In this document: positions 44,885 to 54,755 of the stretch, piece after piece
Layout: every line of letters begins with the position of its first letter
Position numbering within the stretch: the first letter of the stretch is position 1
Origin: Microbacterium sp. Leaf151
GTDB lineage: Bacteria > Actinomycetota > Actinomycetes > Actinomycetales > Microbacteriaceae
DNA length: 64,000 nucleotides
Direction of reading: 5' to 3'
Assembly: GCF_001424225.1 (NCBI RefSeq)
Contig: NZ_LMOR01000002.1
Span: 124,001-188,000 of the forward strand
Position numbers and translations under genes: made by a program
Notes under the pieces: model-generated
What the model was told of the DNA's origin: nothing
Seen by the model: only the letters and a program-made list of their open reading frames with translations
Database searches by the model: none

Positions 44885-46210
44885 TCAGCCCGCCTCGCGG
44901 TACTCCGTCGGCAGAGCGGGCTCCGACTTGCTGAGCGCCAGCGCCCGCACGGGTAGCTCCTCGCGCACGCGGGCATGGTGTCGGCGTGCGGCCTCGACGC
45001 CTTCCGGGCCGAGGGCTGCGGTATCGGCCTCACCGTCGCGCATGAGCGTCGTCTGCAGGGGACGGGCGTCTGGATGCTCGGCCGCGGTGGACAGTTCTTC
45101 GAAGCCGTCGCTGACCATGATGAGTTCGGCGGTCGCGGTGCCCCCGTCGAGGGTGCGGAACGCGGCCTTGCGGCCCCCGTGCGAGGCCTTCTGCGTCGAT
45201 GCCTTGGCGACACCCACCCATGACCCGTCGGTCGCTTCGCGCGCGACGAGCTTGAAAACCAGACCGGCGGTGGCAACGCCCGATCCGGTCGCGACCGAGG
45301 TTCCGACGCCGTAGGAGTCGACGGGGGAGGCCGCAAGGGCGGCGAGAGCGTATTCGTCGAGGTCGCTCGTGACGGTGATGCGCGTGCCCGTGGCGCCGAG
45401 TTCGTCCAGTAGCGCCCGCACCTCGCCCGCGACGATCGGCAGGTCGCCCGAGTCGATGCGCACGCCGCCCAGCTGCGTGCCGGCCACGCGCACGGCCGTG
45501 CGCACGCCGTCCGCGATGTCGTAGGTGTCGACGAGCAGCGTGGTACCGCTGCCGAGCGCGTCGACCTGCGAACGGAACGCGTCTTCTTCGCTGTCGTGCA
45601 GCAGGGTCCACGCGTGGGCGGCGGTTCCCATCGTCGGAACGCCCCACTGCCGCCCCGCCTCGAGGTTGCTGGTGGCTGAGAAGCCCACGATGTACGCGGC
45701 ACGGGCGGCGGCGACGGCCGCCTCCTCGCTTGCGCGACGCGAGCCCATCTCGGCGAGCGGTCGGTCGCCGGCGGCGACGCTCATGCGCGCGGCAGCGGTG
45801 GCCACGGCGGAGTCGTAGTTCAGGATGCTGAGCGCGAGCGTCTCCAGCAGTACGGCCTCCGCGAAGGTCCCCTCGACGGTCAGCAGCGGCGAGCCGGGGA
45901 AGTACACCTCGCCCTCGCGGTAGCCGGTCACCGATCCGGTGAAGCGGTAGTCGGCGAGGAAGTCGAGGGTCGTGGCATCCACCACCCTCGCATCCCGCAG
46001 GTAGCGCAGCTCATCGTCGCCGAAGCGGAAGTCGCGGATGGCCCCGAGCAGCCGGCCGGTGCCCGCGACGACACCGAAGCGGCGCCCGCCGGAGAGCCGG
46101 CGCCCGAACACCTCGAACACGCAGCGGCGTGAGGCCGTACCGTCGCGGAGGGCCGCGTCCAGCATCGTGAGTTCATAGCGGTCGGTGAGCAGAGCAGTGC
46201 TGCGCGTCAT
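44885..46210 (-). CDS. pncB: Nicotinate phosphoribosyltransferase
   Basis: A 441-residue enzyme that joins nicotinate to PRPP in the NAD salvage pathway. Landmarks are [18 protein letters not shown] at the start, the active-site His in [44 protein letters not shown], and the phosphate-binding VRIDSGDLP. The length and order fit the actinobacterial PncB group. The ATG at 46210 is the first of the fold. It is divergent from murI; the 217-base gap between them holds no gene that I trust. Confidence 0.94.
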   Translation of the reverse strand: MTRSTALLTDRYELTMLDAALRDGTASRRCVFEVFGRRLSGGRRFGVVAGTGRLLGAIRDFRFGDDELRYLRDARVVDATTLDFLADYRFTGSVTGYREGEVYFPGSPLLTVEGTFAEAVLLETLALSILNYDSAVATAAARMSVAAGDRPLAEMGSRRASEEAAVAAARAAYIVGFSATSNLEAGRQWGVPTMGTAAHAWTLLHDSEEDAFRSQVDALGSGTTLLVDTYDIADGVRTAVRVAGTQLGGVRIDSGDLPIVAGEVRALLDELGATGTRITVTSDLDEYALAALAASPVDSYGVGTSVATGSGVATAGLVFKLVAREATDGSWVGVAKASTQKASHGGRKAAFRTLDGGTATAELIMVSDGFEELSTAAEHPDARPLQTTLMRDGEADTAALGPEGVEAARRHHARVREELPVRALALSKSEPALPTEYREAG

Positions 46211-46413
46211 CGCGCCAGCCTATTCCGGCGCCCCCGCCGTTGCCGCGCCCGCCGCGCATGCACGCGCCCGGGTCGCCCTCGCCGGTGCACGACTTCGACG
46301 TTTCCGCACGTCTCCGCCGGATGTCCGCGTGAACCGTCGCTCCCGCAGGAGTCGTACGGGGGACAGCCCGGCGCGGTGCACCCGCACGACCTGCTCGACT
46401 CCTGCCCGCCCGG

Positions 46414-46419
46414 TAGGCT
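46414..46419 (+). promoter_or_regulatory. TAGGCT -10 box before murI
   Basis: TAGGCT ends eight bases before the ATG of murI (CGGTAGGCTGGCATCCTATG). No ribosome site lies between, so the murI-rph-rdgB transcript is probably leaderless. Confidence 0.55.
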
Positions 46420-46427
46420 GGCATCCT

Positions 46428-47246
46428 ATGGACGACGCGCCGATCGGGATCTTCGACTCGGGTGTCGGCGGTCTCACCGTCGCCCGGGCCGTGTCGGCGC
46501 AGCTGCCGCGCGAGTCGATCCTCTACATCGGCGACACCGCCCGATCGCCCTACGGCCCGAAGCCGATCGCCGATGTCCGCCGGTACGCCCTCGAGGTGCT
46601 CGACACCCTCGTCGAGCAGGGCGTGAAGATGCTGGTGATCGCCTGCAACACCGCCTCGGCGGCGATGCTCCGCGACGCGCGGGAGCGCTACGACGTCCCC
46701 GTGGTCGAGGTCATCGGCCCCGCTGTGCGCACCGCCATGTCGACCACCCGAAACGGCCGGATCGGCGTCATCGGCACGGTCGGAACCATCGGCTCCCGCG
46801 CCTACCAGGACATGCTCGAGGTCAACGAGCGCCTGACGGTGTTCGCCGAGGCCTGCCCGCGCTTCGTCGAGTTCGTCGAGGCGGGCGTCACCGACTCGCC
46901 CGAGGTACTCGCCACCGCCGAGCAGTACCTCGCGCCGCTGAGGCACGCCGGCGTCGACACCCTCGTGCTCGGTTGCACGCACTACCCGTTCCTCGAGGGG
47001 GCGATCAGCTACGTGATGGGCCCTGACGTCAGCCTCGTCTCCAGCGACAGCGAGACCGCGAAAGACGTCTTCCGCCAGCTCGTCTCGCGAGACCTCCTGG
47101 CGAGTCCGGATGCCACTCCCCGCCACCGCTACGAAGCCACCGGCTCGTCGGCCGACGACTTCCTGCGCCTGGCGCACCGCCTCATGGGCCGCGAGGTGCG
47201 CGAGGTGCAGCTCGTGCAGACCGGCGCCATCGACCTGCCGCGCTGA
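46428..47246 (+). CDS. murI: Glutamate racemase
   Basis: A 272-residue cofactor-independent racemase making D-glutamate for peptidoglycan. [17 protein letters not shown] is at the N-terminus. The two catalytic cysteines are Cys73 (ACNTAS) and Cys183 ([11 protein letters not shown]). GDTARSPYG is also typical. The ATG at 46428 directly follows a -10 box. It heads a probable operon with rph and rdgB (37 bases, then one base apart), an order widely conserved in actinobacteria. Confidence 0.96.
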   Translation: MDDAPIGIFDSGVGGLTVARAVSAQLPRESILYIGDTARSPYGPKPIADVRRYALEVLDTLVEQGVKMLVIACNTASAAMLRDARERYDVPVVEVIGPAVRTAMSTTRNGRIGVIGTVGTIGSRAYQDMLEVNERLTVFAEACPRFVEFVEAGVTDSPEVLATAEQYLAPLRHAGVDTLVLGCTHYPFLEGAISYVMGPDVSLVSSDSETAKDVFRQLVSRDLLASPDATPRHRYEATGSSADDFLRLAHRLMGREVREVQLVQTGAIDLPR

Positions 47247-47283
47247 GGCGTGGCGTCCCCGTTCCCGTTCCTCTGGAGGATCC

Positions 47284-48009
47284 ATGACCCGCAAAGACGG
47301 CCGCACCGCCGATCAGCTCCGCCCCGTGACCATCGAGCGCGGGTGGTCGGCGCACGCCGAGGGCTCGGCGCTCATCACGTTCGGCGGCACGAAGGTGTTG
47401 TGCACCGCGTCGTTCACCAATGGCGTGCCGCGGTGGCTGAGCGGCAAGGGCAAGGGCTGGGTCACCGCCGAGTACGCGATGCTGCCGCGCGCGACGAACA
47501 GCCGCAACGACCGCGAGAGCATCAAGGGCAAGGTCGGTGGGCGCACGCACGAGATCTCGCGCCTGATCGGGCGTGCGCTGCGCGCCGTCGTCGACACGAA
47601 GGCGTTGGGTGAGAACACCATCGTGATCGACTGCGACGTGCTGCAGGCCGACGGCGGCACGCGCACCGCGGCCATCACCGGTGCCTACGTCGCCCTCGCG
47701 GATGCCATCGCCTGGGGACGCGAGAAGAAGTTCATCGGCCAGCGCTCCGAGGTGCTGCGCGACTCGGTCGCCGCGGTGTCTGTGGGCATCGTCGACGGCG
47801 AGCCGCTGCTCGACTTGGCCTACGTCGAAGACGTTCGGGCTGGAACCGACATGAACGTCGTCGTGACCGGCCGCGGCCTGTTCGTCGAGGTGCAGGGCAC
47901 CGCCGAGGGCGCACCGTTCGACAAAGCGGAGCTCGACCGTCTGCTCGAACTGGGCGTGAACGGGTGCGCCGAGCTGCGCGGCATCCAGACCGCGGCGCTC
48001 GAGGGCTGA
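47284..48009 (+). CDS. rph: Ribonuclease PH
   Basis: A 241-residue phosphorolytic 3'-5' exoribonuclease that trims tRNA ends. [18 protein letters not shown] at the start, [53 protein letters not shown] and [19 protein letters not shown] are diagnostic, including the phosphate-site Arg residues. CTGGAGGA sits four bases before the ATG, the clearest ribosome site in this operon. Its stop is one base from the rdgB start. Confidence 0.97.
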   Translation: MTRKDGRTADQLRPVTIERGWSAHAEGSALITFGGTKVLCTASFTNGVPRWLSGKGKGWVTAEYAMLPRATNSRNDRESIKGKVGGRTHEISRLIGRALRAVVDTKALGENTIVIDCDVLQADGGTRTAAITGAYVALADAIAWGREKKFIGQRSEVLRDSVAAVSVGIVDGEPLLDLAYVEDVRAGTDMNVVVTGRGLFVEVQGTAEGAPFDKAELDRLLELGVNGCAELRGIQTAALEG

Positions 48010-48010
48010 G

Positions 48011-48607
48011 ATGGCACGCGTCGTCCTCGCCACGCACAACCCGCACAAGGTCGAGGAGTTCCAGGCGATCGTGGCCGAGGTGCGCCCCGACCTCGAGGTC
48101 GTCGGCTACGACGGACCCGAGCCGGTCGAAGACGGCGTGACCTTCGCCGAGAACGCCCTGATCAAGGCGCGCGCGGCCGCGGCCCACACGGGGCTGCCCG
48201 CCCTCGCCGACGACTCCGGCGTCGCTGTCGACGTGCTGGGCGGTTCGCCCGGTGTGTTCTCGGCGTACTGGGCGGGGCACAAGAAAGACGCCACAGCCAA
48301 CCTCGAGCTGCTGCTCGACCAGCTGTCCGATGTCGCCGACCCTCACCGCACGGCCCAGTTCGTGTCGGTGATCGCGCTGGTGGATCCGCGCGGCGCCGAG
48401 GAGACGGTCGAGGGCCGGTGGCCCGGTCGCCTGGCGATGAAACCCGCCGGACCGGGTGGTTTCGGGTATGACCCGATCTTCGTGCCCGACGGTCAGCCCG
48501 CGGGCGTGGAGCGCACTGTCGGCGAGTGGACGGCGGCCGAGAAGAACGCGCACTCGCACCGCGCCCGGGCATTCGTTCAGCTGGCGCCCCTTCTCGCGTC
48601 ACTCTGA
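48011..48607 (+). CDS. rdgB: Non-canonical purine NTP pyrophosphatase (RdgB/HAM1)
   Basis: A 198-residue enzyme that removes ITP, dITP and XTP from the nucleotide pool. VVLATHNPHKVEEFQAI, TFAENALIKARAAAAHTGLPALADDSGVAVDVLGGSPGVFSAYW and GFGYDPIFVPDG are the family's substrate-binding blocks; the general-base Asp is in ADDSG. The ATG begins one base after the rph TGA, so translation is coupled. Confidence 0.96.
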   Translation: MARVVLATHNPHKVEEFQAIVAEVRPDLEVVGYDGPEPVEDGVTFAENALIKARAAAAHTGLPALADDSGVAVDVLGGSPGVFSAYWAGHKKDATANLELLLDQLSDVADPHRTAQFVSVIALVDPRGAEETVEGRWPGRLAMKPAGPGGFGYDPIFVPDGQPAGVERTVGEWTAAEKNAHSHRARAFVQLAPLLASL

Positions 48608-48624
48608 GCGTGTAGACCGGATCG

Positions 48625-49443
48625 ATGACCGTGCTGCCTTCGGTGTCGATCGTCGTCCCCGCCTTCAACGAGGAGACGGTGATCACCCAGTGCCTCGAGG
48701 CCATCGTTCGTCAGACGGTTGCCCCCGTCGAGGTCCTCGTCGTCGACAATCGGTCGACCGACGCCACCCGAACGGTCGTCGAGCGGTTCATCGCGGGGCA
48801 TCCGGACGCCGGCATCCGGCTGCTCCGTCAGGATGACAGGCAGGGACTCGTCCCGACCCGAAACCTCGGAATGGATGCCGCGATCGGCGATGTGCTCGGC
48901 CGGATCGACGCCGACACGGCCCTGAAACCCGACTGGGTGGCCCAGGTGTCACAGGTGTTCGCGTCGGGCGAGGTCGACGCGGCCTCGGGTCCGGTGGAGT
49001 ACTACGACCTCCCGTTGCGTGCGATCGGCCAGCAGGTCGACGATGCCTTCCGCCGCCTCCAGGTGCGGCTCGCGGGCGACTTCGTCTTCCTCTTCGGCAG
49101 CAACATGGCCCTGCGCGCGGATGCCTGGCGAGACGTCCGCGAATTCCTCTGCGACGACGAAGACGACGTCATGCACGAGGATCTCGACATCGCCGTCCAC
49201 CTCGCGCTGGGCGGCCGACGCATCGTCTACTCCTCCCAGATGGTCGCGGCGATCGGTGCACGGCGCCTCGACGACCGTCCGCGCGACTTCCGTCGTTACA
49301 TCGACCGCTTCGAGAACACTTACTCGGCGCACGACATCGGCGACGTACGCCTGCGCGCACCGATGGCGGTGTTCCTGAGCGTCTATCCGGCACTGCACAT
49401 GCACCGGCGGGTGCAAGCGCAGCTTCGGGCTCTGCGCAGCTGA
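48625..49443 (+). CDS. Glycosyltransferase family 2
   Basis: A 272-residue GT-A glycosyltransferase. SIVVPAFNEETVITQCLEAIVRQTVAPVEVLVVDNRSTDATR is at the N-terminus and the metal-binding DADTALKPDW (DxD) follows. The acceptor region has LFGSNMALRADAW and the base-containing HEDLDIAVHLALGGRRI (ED). No membrane helix is evident. It starts 17 bases after rdgB and may share its transcript, though TAGACC six bases before the ATG could be its own weak -10. It is unlinked to the polysaccharide locus; its acceptor is unknown. Confidence 0.9.
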   Translation: MTVLPSVSIVVPAFNEETVITQCLEAIVRQTVAPVEVLVVDNRSTDATRTVVERFIAGHPDAGIRLLRQDDRQGLVPTRNLGMDAAIGDVLGRIDADTALKPDWVAQVSQVFASGEVDAASGPVEYYDLPLRAIGQQVDDAFRRLQVRLAGDFVFLFGSNMALRADAWRDVREFLCDDEDDVMHEDLDIAVHLALGGRRIVYSSQMVAAIGARRLDDRPRDFRRYIDRFENTYSAHDIGDVRLRAPMAVFLSVYPALHMHRRVQAQLRALRS

Positions 49444-49529
49444 GGCGGCTCCGAGCGCCCTGCGGTGCGGGAGTCGTGAGTCGCCGCCGCTTTCGTCGGG
49501 AGCGCTCGCGGGCTCATGATCGCAAGACG

Positions 49530-50969
49530 TCAGGGCGTGGCGGCACGGCCGGTCTCATCGTCCGCCCCGGGCTGCTCGTCCATCACGCCCGGTCGCAGCC
49601 GAAGCAGCAGGACGAAGTACGCGCCGCCCACGACGACGAGCCCGAGGACGATGAGTACGGGAACCAGGGCATCGCCGGGGGTGACGAGGGCGAGCAGGGC
49701 GAAGGCGATCCACACCAGCGCCGCGACGGCGACGGGGACCTCGGCGCGCCCGAGACTGAAGCCGCCCGCGCGGCGCTCGAGCCGACGGCGTACGACCAGG
49801 TAGAGCACGACGACGCCCGCGTAGATGAGGGCGGGGAGGATGGTGCTCCCGATGATGAGCTGCAGGAGCGCCTCTCCGGGCAGGACGAGCATCAGCACGC
49901 ACCCGATGGCGACGATGAGCAGGGTGGCGAACACCGGCGTGCGGGTGCGCGCGTCGACGCGACCGATGAGGCGCGAGGCGGGGAAGCGGCCGTCGCGGGC
50001 CATGGCGAAGGCCTGTCGGGCGGCGGCGGCCAGCACCACGGTTCCGGCACCGAACAGCGAGAAGGCGATGCCCGCGAGCAGGATCAGCTCCCAGACGGGT
50101 CCGAGCTGCCCGCGGATGATCGCGGCGACGGGGGAAGGGTCGCTCGTGACGGCGGCAAGGTCTTGGATCGACACCGTCAGCGTGAGCAGGAACGCGAATC
50201 CGGCGACCGCCGCCGCGACGACGGATCCGACGATCGCGCGGGGAACCGCTCGATAGGGATCTTTCGCCTCTTCGGCGAGGTTGGCCGCGGAATCGAACCC
50301 GACGAGGGTGGTGAGCCCCATCAGCATGCCCGCCATCAGCCCGCCGCCCAGGGCGAAGTACTGCGGGTCTGCCTCGGCGACACCGCGCGAGACGAGGTTC
50401 TGCGGCTGCACGGTACCGGTGGCGAGGGCGACGACGAGGAGCACGACGACGAGGACCGCGACGATCGCCAGCTCGACGGCGACCGCGGCCGACGTCACCA
50501 TGCCGAGCAGTCGCGTGGAGACGATGACGAGGATCGCCTGCACGGCCAGGATGACGAGTGTCAGCCAGCGTGCGACGTCCTCGTCGGCGTCCATTCCCAG
50601 CAGCGGCATGACCGCTTGACCGGCGAGCGCGTTGGCGATGGCGACGACCGCGATGGCGAGGAACCAGAACGACAACCAGCCGAAGAACCACCCCACGCGG
50701 GGTGAGGCGAGCCGAGAGGCCCATTGGTACGACGACCCGCTGAGGGCGATGCGCGCTGCGAACTGCGCGACGACGAGCGCGACCAGCGTTTGGCCGGCAC
50801 CGACGACGACCCAGAGCCACACACCCACGGGTCCCGAGGTCTGCAGCATCTCGCCGTAGGTTGCGAACACGCCGACCACGACCGAGATGAAGGCGAACGA
50901 GATCGCGAAGACCTGGAACCCGCCCAGGGAGCGCGTCAGCGGCGGGCGCGTGGCGGTGGTCTCATCCAT
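49530..50969 (-). CDS. APC-family amino acid/polyamine permease
   Basis: A 479-residue transporter with 12 hydrophobic helices. The family's first-helix motif is in LGGFQVFAISFAFISVVVGVFATYG, followed by ALSGSSYQWASRLASPRVGWFFGWLSFW and LMGLTTLVGFDSAANLAEEAKDPYRAVPRAIVGSV, which contains the APC hallmark of an E-x-x-x-PxRxxPRAI type. It resembles the GABA/choline/ethanolamine permease group. The ATG at 50969 has GAGGGA upstream; upstream in-frame codons lie in another gene's antisense. No neighbouring catabolic gene suggests a substrate. Confidence 0.9.
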   Translation of the reverse strand: MDETTATRPPLTRSLGGFQVFAISFAFISVVVGVFATYGEMLQTSGPVGVWLWVVVGAGQTLVALVVAQFAARIALSGSSYQWASRLASPRVGWFFGWLSFWFLAIAVVAIANALAGQAVMPLLGMDADEDVARWLTLVILAVQAILVIVSTRLLGMVTSAAVAVELAIVAVLVVVLLVVALATGTVQPQNLVSRGVAEADPQYFALGGGLMAGMLMGLTTLVGFDSAANLAEEAKDPYRAVPRAIVGSVVAAAVAGFAFLLTLTVSIQDLAAVTSDPSPVAAIIRGQLGPVWELILLAGIAFSLFGAGTVVLAAAARQAFAMARDGRFPASRLIGRVDARTRTPVFATLLIVAIGCVLMLVLPGEALLQLIIGSTILPALIYAGVVVLYLVVRRRLERRAGGFSLGRAEVPVAVAALVWIAFALLALVTPGDALVPVLIVLGLVVVGGAYFVLLLRLRPGVMDEQPGADDETGRAATP

Positions 50970-51152
50970 CGGAATCCCTCGTTCGGGCCGTCGGCAGCCC
51001 TTCCCCGAAGGTGGCAGGCGCGGTCCGTCCTCACAAGGTCCTCTAGCGGTCGTGTCCGCAAACGGACGCCCCCGAGTCAGCGATCCCCGTGAGTGACAGC
51101 GGTTCTCATTCCCGACTGCCGCGGAAACACGCGCGGTGTCGGGGGTCGGACC

Positions 51153-51158
51153 TAGCCT
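51153..51158 (+). promoter_or_regulatory. TAGCCT -10 box before the CDF gene
   Basis: TAGCCT ends six bases before the ATG at 51165, with no ribosome site, in the 195-base gap divergent from the APC permease. Confidence 0.5.
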
Positions 51159-51164
51159 GGACGC

Positions 51165-52082
51165 ATGCACGATCACGCGCCCGCCGGCGGCGTCCGCGAT
51201 GCCGGTAACACGCGACTGCTCGCGACCGCCCTCGCCCTGACCGCGACGGTGATGGTCGTGCAGATCGTCGGTGCGATCCTGTCGGGTTCCCTCGCGCTCC
51301 TCGCCGACGCCGCGCACATGTTCACCGACGCGGCGGCTCTCGTGGTCGCCCTCGTCGCCACCTCGATCGCCGCACGCCCCGCCGACGACCGCCGGACCTA
51401 CGGTTACCAGCGCGCCGAGGTGCTCGGGGCCCTGGTCAACGGCGTCATCCTGATCGTGCTGTGCGCGTGGGTGGGAGTCGAGGCGGTGCAGCGGCTGTTC
51501 GCACCGGCCGAGGCGGAGGTGCAGGGCGGGCTCATGCTCGTGGTCGCCGCCGTCGGCATGGTCGCGAACGCCGTGTCGATGTGGCTCCTCGGCCGTGCGC
51601 AGAAGCGCAGCATCAACGTGCGCGGCGCGTACCTCGAGGTGCTGGGCGACCTCATCGGGTCGGTGGCGGTCATCGTCGCCGCGATCGTCATCCTGACGAC
51701 CGGGTTCGTGCAGGCGGATGCCATCGCCTCGCTGTTCATCGCGGTGCTCATCGTGCCGCGGGCCATCGGGCTGCTCCGCGAGGTCGTGGTCGTCCTGACC
51801 GAATCGGCGCCCGTCGGGGTGCACGTGGCCGAGATCCGCGACCACCTGCGCGGAGCCGACGGCGTGGTCGACGTGCACGACGTTCACGTGTGGCAGCTCA
51901 CACGCGGAGCGCCCGTGTTCAGCGCCCACGTCATCGTCGAGGACGCCGCGCTGAGCGACGGTCGTTCGGCGGCGATCCTCGCGTCGTTGCAGACGTGTCT
52001 GGCCGACCACTTCGACGTGGAGCACTCGACCTTCCAGCTCGAACCCGCCGGCCACGTCGAGCACGACTCGCGGCACGCCTAG
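51165..52082 (+). CDS. Cation diffusion facilitator (zinc/cobalt/cadmium exporter)
   Basis: A 305-residue CDF transporter with six membrane helices. The metal-site His and Asp are in helix 2 (LLADAAHMFTDAAAL) and in helix 5 (AYLEVLGDLIGSVAVIV, where the usual His is replaced by Glu-Val-Leu-Gly-Asp). The C-terminal metallochaperone-like domain has VVDVHDVHVWQLTRGAPVFSAHVIVED. A His-rich loop is absent between helices 4 and 5. The HxxxD and xxxxD pattern differs from the common H-D/H-D pair, which may shift metal preference. Directly follows a -10 box. Confidence 0.9.
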   Translation: MHDHAPAGGVRDAGNTRLLATALALTATVMVVQIVGAILSGSLALLADAAHMFTDAAALVVALVATSIAARPADDRRTYGYQRAEVLGALVNGVILIVLCAWVGVEAVQRLFAPAEAEVQGGLMLVVAAVGMVANAVSMWLLGRAQKRSINVRGAYLEVLGDLIGSVAVIVAAIVILTTGFVQADAIASLFIAVLIVPRAIGLLREVVVVLTESAPVGVHVAEIRDHLRGADGVVDVHDVHVWQLTRGAPVFSAHVIVEDAALSDGRSAAILASLQTCLADHFDVEHSTFQLEPAGHVEHDSRHA

Positions 52083-52138
52083 CCCCGGCGTCGATCGCCG
52101 CGCCCGGTGGCTCCGATAGCACTGCGGACCGGAAGGGA

Positions 52139-54622
52139 TCAGCCCTCCCGCACCACCTCGCCCGGAGCTTTGTCGGGTCGCAGCCCTCGCCAGCGAGCCT
52201 GACGAAGGATGCCGCCGGGGGTGAACTCCGCGAACTCCACCTCGGCCACGAGGTCGGGCCGCACCCACAGCGCGTCTCGGGCGTCGGCTGCGGGCACCCC
52301 GACGAATGGGTCGGTGTCGGTGCGCCGGGGCTCGAGCAGGGCGGTGAGTCGTGCGAGGGTCTGCTCGCCGAAGCCCGAGCCCACGCGACCGGCGTACTGC
52401 AGGCCGTCGGGTGACGGCACCCCGACCAGCAGCGACCCGATGGTGCCCGCGCGGTTGCCCTTGCCGGGGCGGATGCCGCCGATCACGACCTCCTGCGTGC
52501 GCGAGTGCTTGACCTTCAACCACTGCTCCGAGCGCGTTGCACGCCGGTACGCCGATGCGGGGTCTTTGACGACGACGCCCTCGAGACCGAACCGGCCGCT
52601 GGTGGCGACCGCGGCATCCACGTCGTCGAAGACGGGCGGTACCACCACCGGGGCGCCGGCCTGCGCGGCAAGGGTCTCGAGCAGAGAACGCCGCTCGGAC
52701 AGGGGAAGGGATGCCACGTCGCGCCCATCGATCGACAACACGTCGAAGAGGTAGAGCTGCACCGGCGTGCGCTTCGCCTCGTGGGAGATCTCGCGCGGTT
52801 GGGCGAGGTTCATGCGCTTCTGCAGCAGGGGGAAGCTGGGGCGCCCCTGAGAGTCGAGCGCGACGATCTCGCCGTCGACGACCGCACGTCGCGGCCCGAG
52901 ACCCAGGTCGACGCCGGTCAGTTCGGGATAGGTCTGGGTCAGGTCGTTGCCGTTGCGGGAGCGCAGCCGCAGGCGCTCCCCGTCCCAGATGCCCAACCCC
53001 CGGATGCCGTCCCACTTCATCTCCACCCACGGAGCGCCCCATCTCGAGGCCGCGGCGCGGGCGAGACCCGCGGTCGCGGCTGTGGCGAGCATGGGCCGCA
53101 GGTCGGCCACGGTGGGCGCGGTGTCAGGCGCTCTTGTCGCGGACTCGTCCGAAGCCCGTATCGGGGTCGATGCGTCGTCGGGTGCCGCGTGGCGTGGGCG
53201 ACCGGCCGTGGTGCCGTGATCCAGAGCCACCACCGGCGCCCCGTCGCCCTGTGGTCGGCCCGCGGCATCCGTCTTCATGCGATGCAGCAGCCACTGCGAC
53301 TTCTCGCCCCGCCCCTCGGTGCGGATCAGGGCGAGTCGCACCCGTCCGAGCGGGCCGTCGTCGCGCCCGGTGAGCGTGGCGATCACCTCGTCGTCACGCC
53401 ACTTCTCGAGCTCGTATGTGCCGGTGTCCCACACCGTCATGACACCCGCGCCGTACTCGCCGCGGGGGATCTCGCCGGCGAAGTCGAGATACTTCATGGG
53501 GTGATCCTCGGTCATCACGGCGAGACTGTTCTTCGCCGTGGTCGGCGGTATGCCGCGGGGGACCGCCCAGCTCACCAGCACGCCGTCGTGTTCAAGCCGC
53601 AGATCCCAGTGCAGGCGGCTCGCGTGGTGTTCCTGGACGACGAACCGGGGGAGCCCTTCGGGGGCGGGGTCGCCGTGCGGCGCGTCGGGGACGGGCTCGG
53701 GCGTCTTGCCCGCGGTGCGCTTCGAGAGGTACGCGCGCAGCGGGCCCGCGTCGCGCTCGAGGGGCGCCAGCGGATCTCCGGTGCGATCGAGGACCTCGCT
53801 GAAGAGCAGATGGCTCAGCCCGGGATCTTCGAGCTCCTCCCAGGTGCGGGGCGCGGCGACGGTCGGGTGCGAGCGTCCCCGCAGGGAGTAGGGCGCGATC
53901 GTCGTCTTGGACCCGTTGTTCTGGCTCCAGTCGATGAAGACCTTGCCGGGTCGAGCGGCCTTCGACATCTGGCTGACCACCAAGTCGGGATGGTCGGATT
54001 CGATCGCCCGGGCGAGTTCCTTCGCGATCGCGCTGGCCGCGTCGCTCGATTGGCGACCGTCGAGGTGGGCGTACAGGTGGATCCCCTTGCTGCCGCTCGT
54101 GACCGGCAAGGGGTCGAGCCCGATGTCCCGCAGGATCGCGCGGGCCCACCGGGCGACCTCGGCGCACTCGGCGAGACCGACGCCGGGACCGGGATCGAGG
54201 TCGAGCACGAGACGGTCGGGGTTCTGACGCTCGCCGTCGGGCGAGAACCGCCACTGCGGCACGTGCAGCTCGAGGCTCGCGACCTGCGCGAGGTAGACGA
54301 GTGTCGGCAGGTCGTCCACGAGCGGATAGTCCTTGGCGCCGGACGAGTGATCGATGGGGAACCGACGCACCCACGCGGGCGCTCCGGGTTCGAGGGCCTT
54401 CGCGAAGAACGGCTCGCCCGGGTCGGAGTCGGTGCCGACCCCGTCAGGCCAGCGCTTTCGGGTGACCGGGCGTTCGGCGACGTGGGGGAGCAGGCGCGGC
54501 GCGATGCGCGAGTAGTAGTCGATGACCTCGCCCTTGGTGGTCCCCGTCTCGGGGTAGAGCACCTTGTCGAGATTCGACAGGCGCAATCGGCGCCCGCCGA
54601 TCCGCACCGTCTGCTCCACCAT
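52139..54622 (-). CDS. ligD: ATP-dependent DNA ligase LigD (Pol-PE-Lig)
   Basis: An 827-residue non-homologous end-joining ligase. The order is polymerase/primase domain (residues about 1-290, metal-binding DLDPGPG), 3'-phosphoesterase domain (about 320-480, HHASRLHWDLRLEHDGVLVSWAVPRG with its His residues), and ligase domain (about 510-827, adenylation Lys536 in EMKWDGIRG, then VVDGEIVALD and WLKVKHSRTQEVVIGG). This is the mycobacterial order. The ATG at 54622 begins MVEQTVRIGGRRLRLSNLDKVLYP, the family start. ku lies 0.8 kb away in opposite orientation, with a deaminase between. Confidence 0.95.
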   Translation of the reverse strand: MVEQTVRIGGRRLRLSNLDKVLYPETGTTKGEVIDYYSRIAPRLLPHVAERPVTRKRWPDGVGTDSDPGEPFFAKALEPGAPAWVRRFPIDHSSGAKDYPLVDDLPTLVYLAQVASLELHVPQWRFSPDGERQNPDRLVLDLDPGPGVGLAECAEVARWARAILRDIGLDPLPVTSGSKGIHLYAHLDGRQSSDAASAIAKELARAIESDHPDLVVSQMSKAARPGKVFIDWSQNNGSKTTIAPYSLRGRSHPTVAAPRTWEELEDPGLSHLLFSEVLDRTGDPLAPLERDAGPLRAYLSKRTAGKTPEPVPDAPHGDPAPEGLPRFVVQEHHASRLHWDLRLEHDGVLVSWAVPRGIPPTTAKNSLAVMTEDHPMKYLDFAGEIPRGEYGAGVMTVWDTGTYELEKWRDDEVIATLTGRDDGPLGRVRLALIRTEGRGEKSQWLLHRMKTDAAGRPQGDGAPVVALDHGTTAGRPRHAAPDDASTPIRASDESATRAPDTAPTVADLRPMLATAATAGLARAAASRWGAPWVEMKWDGIRGLGIWDGERLRLRSRNGNDLTQTYPELTGVDLGLGPRRAVVDGEIVALDSQGRPSFPLLQKRMNLAQPREISHEAKRTPVQLYLFDVLSIDGRDVASLPLSERRSLLETLAAQAGAPVVVPPVFDDVDAAVATSGRFGLEGVVVKDPASAYRRATRSEQWLKVKHSRTQEVVIGGIRPGKGNRAGTIGSLLVGVPSPDGLQYAGRVGSGFGEQTLARLTALLEPRRTDTDPFVGVPAADARDALWVRPDLVAEVEFAEFTPGGILRQARWRGLRPDKAPGEVVREG

Positions 54623-54755
54623 CGCCCCAGCGTAGGGCGGGAACGGCTCCGGATGCCGAGGGGGTTGCGGGACCGAGGCTCCCGCCGAGGGTCCGAGCCG
54701 CATCGGGCCGCCCGGAGGAGGTCGCCGGGCGCGCGACGTCACCCGGCGTACCGGA

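Noticed and set aside
48613..48618. TAGACC as a leaderless -10 for the GT2 gene
   Set aside because: The last base is C instead of T and the gene can be read from the rdgB transcript, so it is not listed as a promoter.
49530..53042. A minus-strand open frame of 1170 codons spanning the APC permease, CDF region and part of ligD
   Set aside because: The permease starts at 50969 with a ribosome site; the upstream extension is antisense to the CDF gene and shares bases with ligD in another frame.
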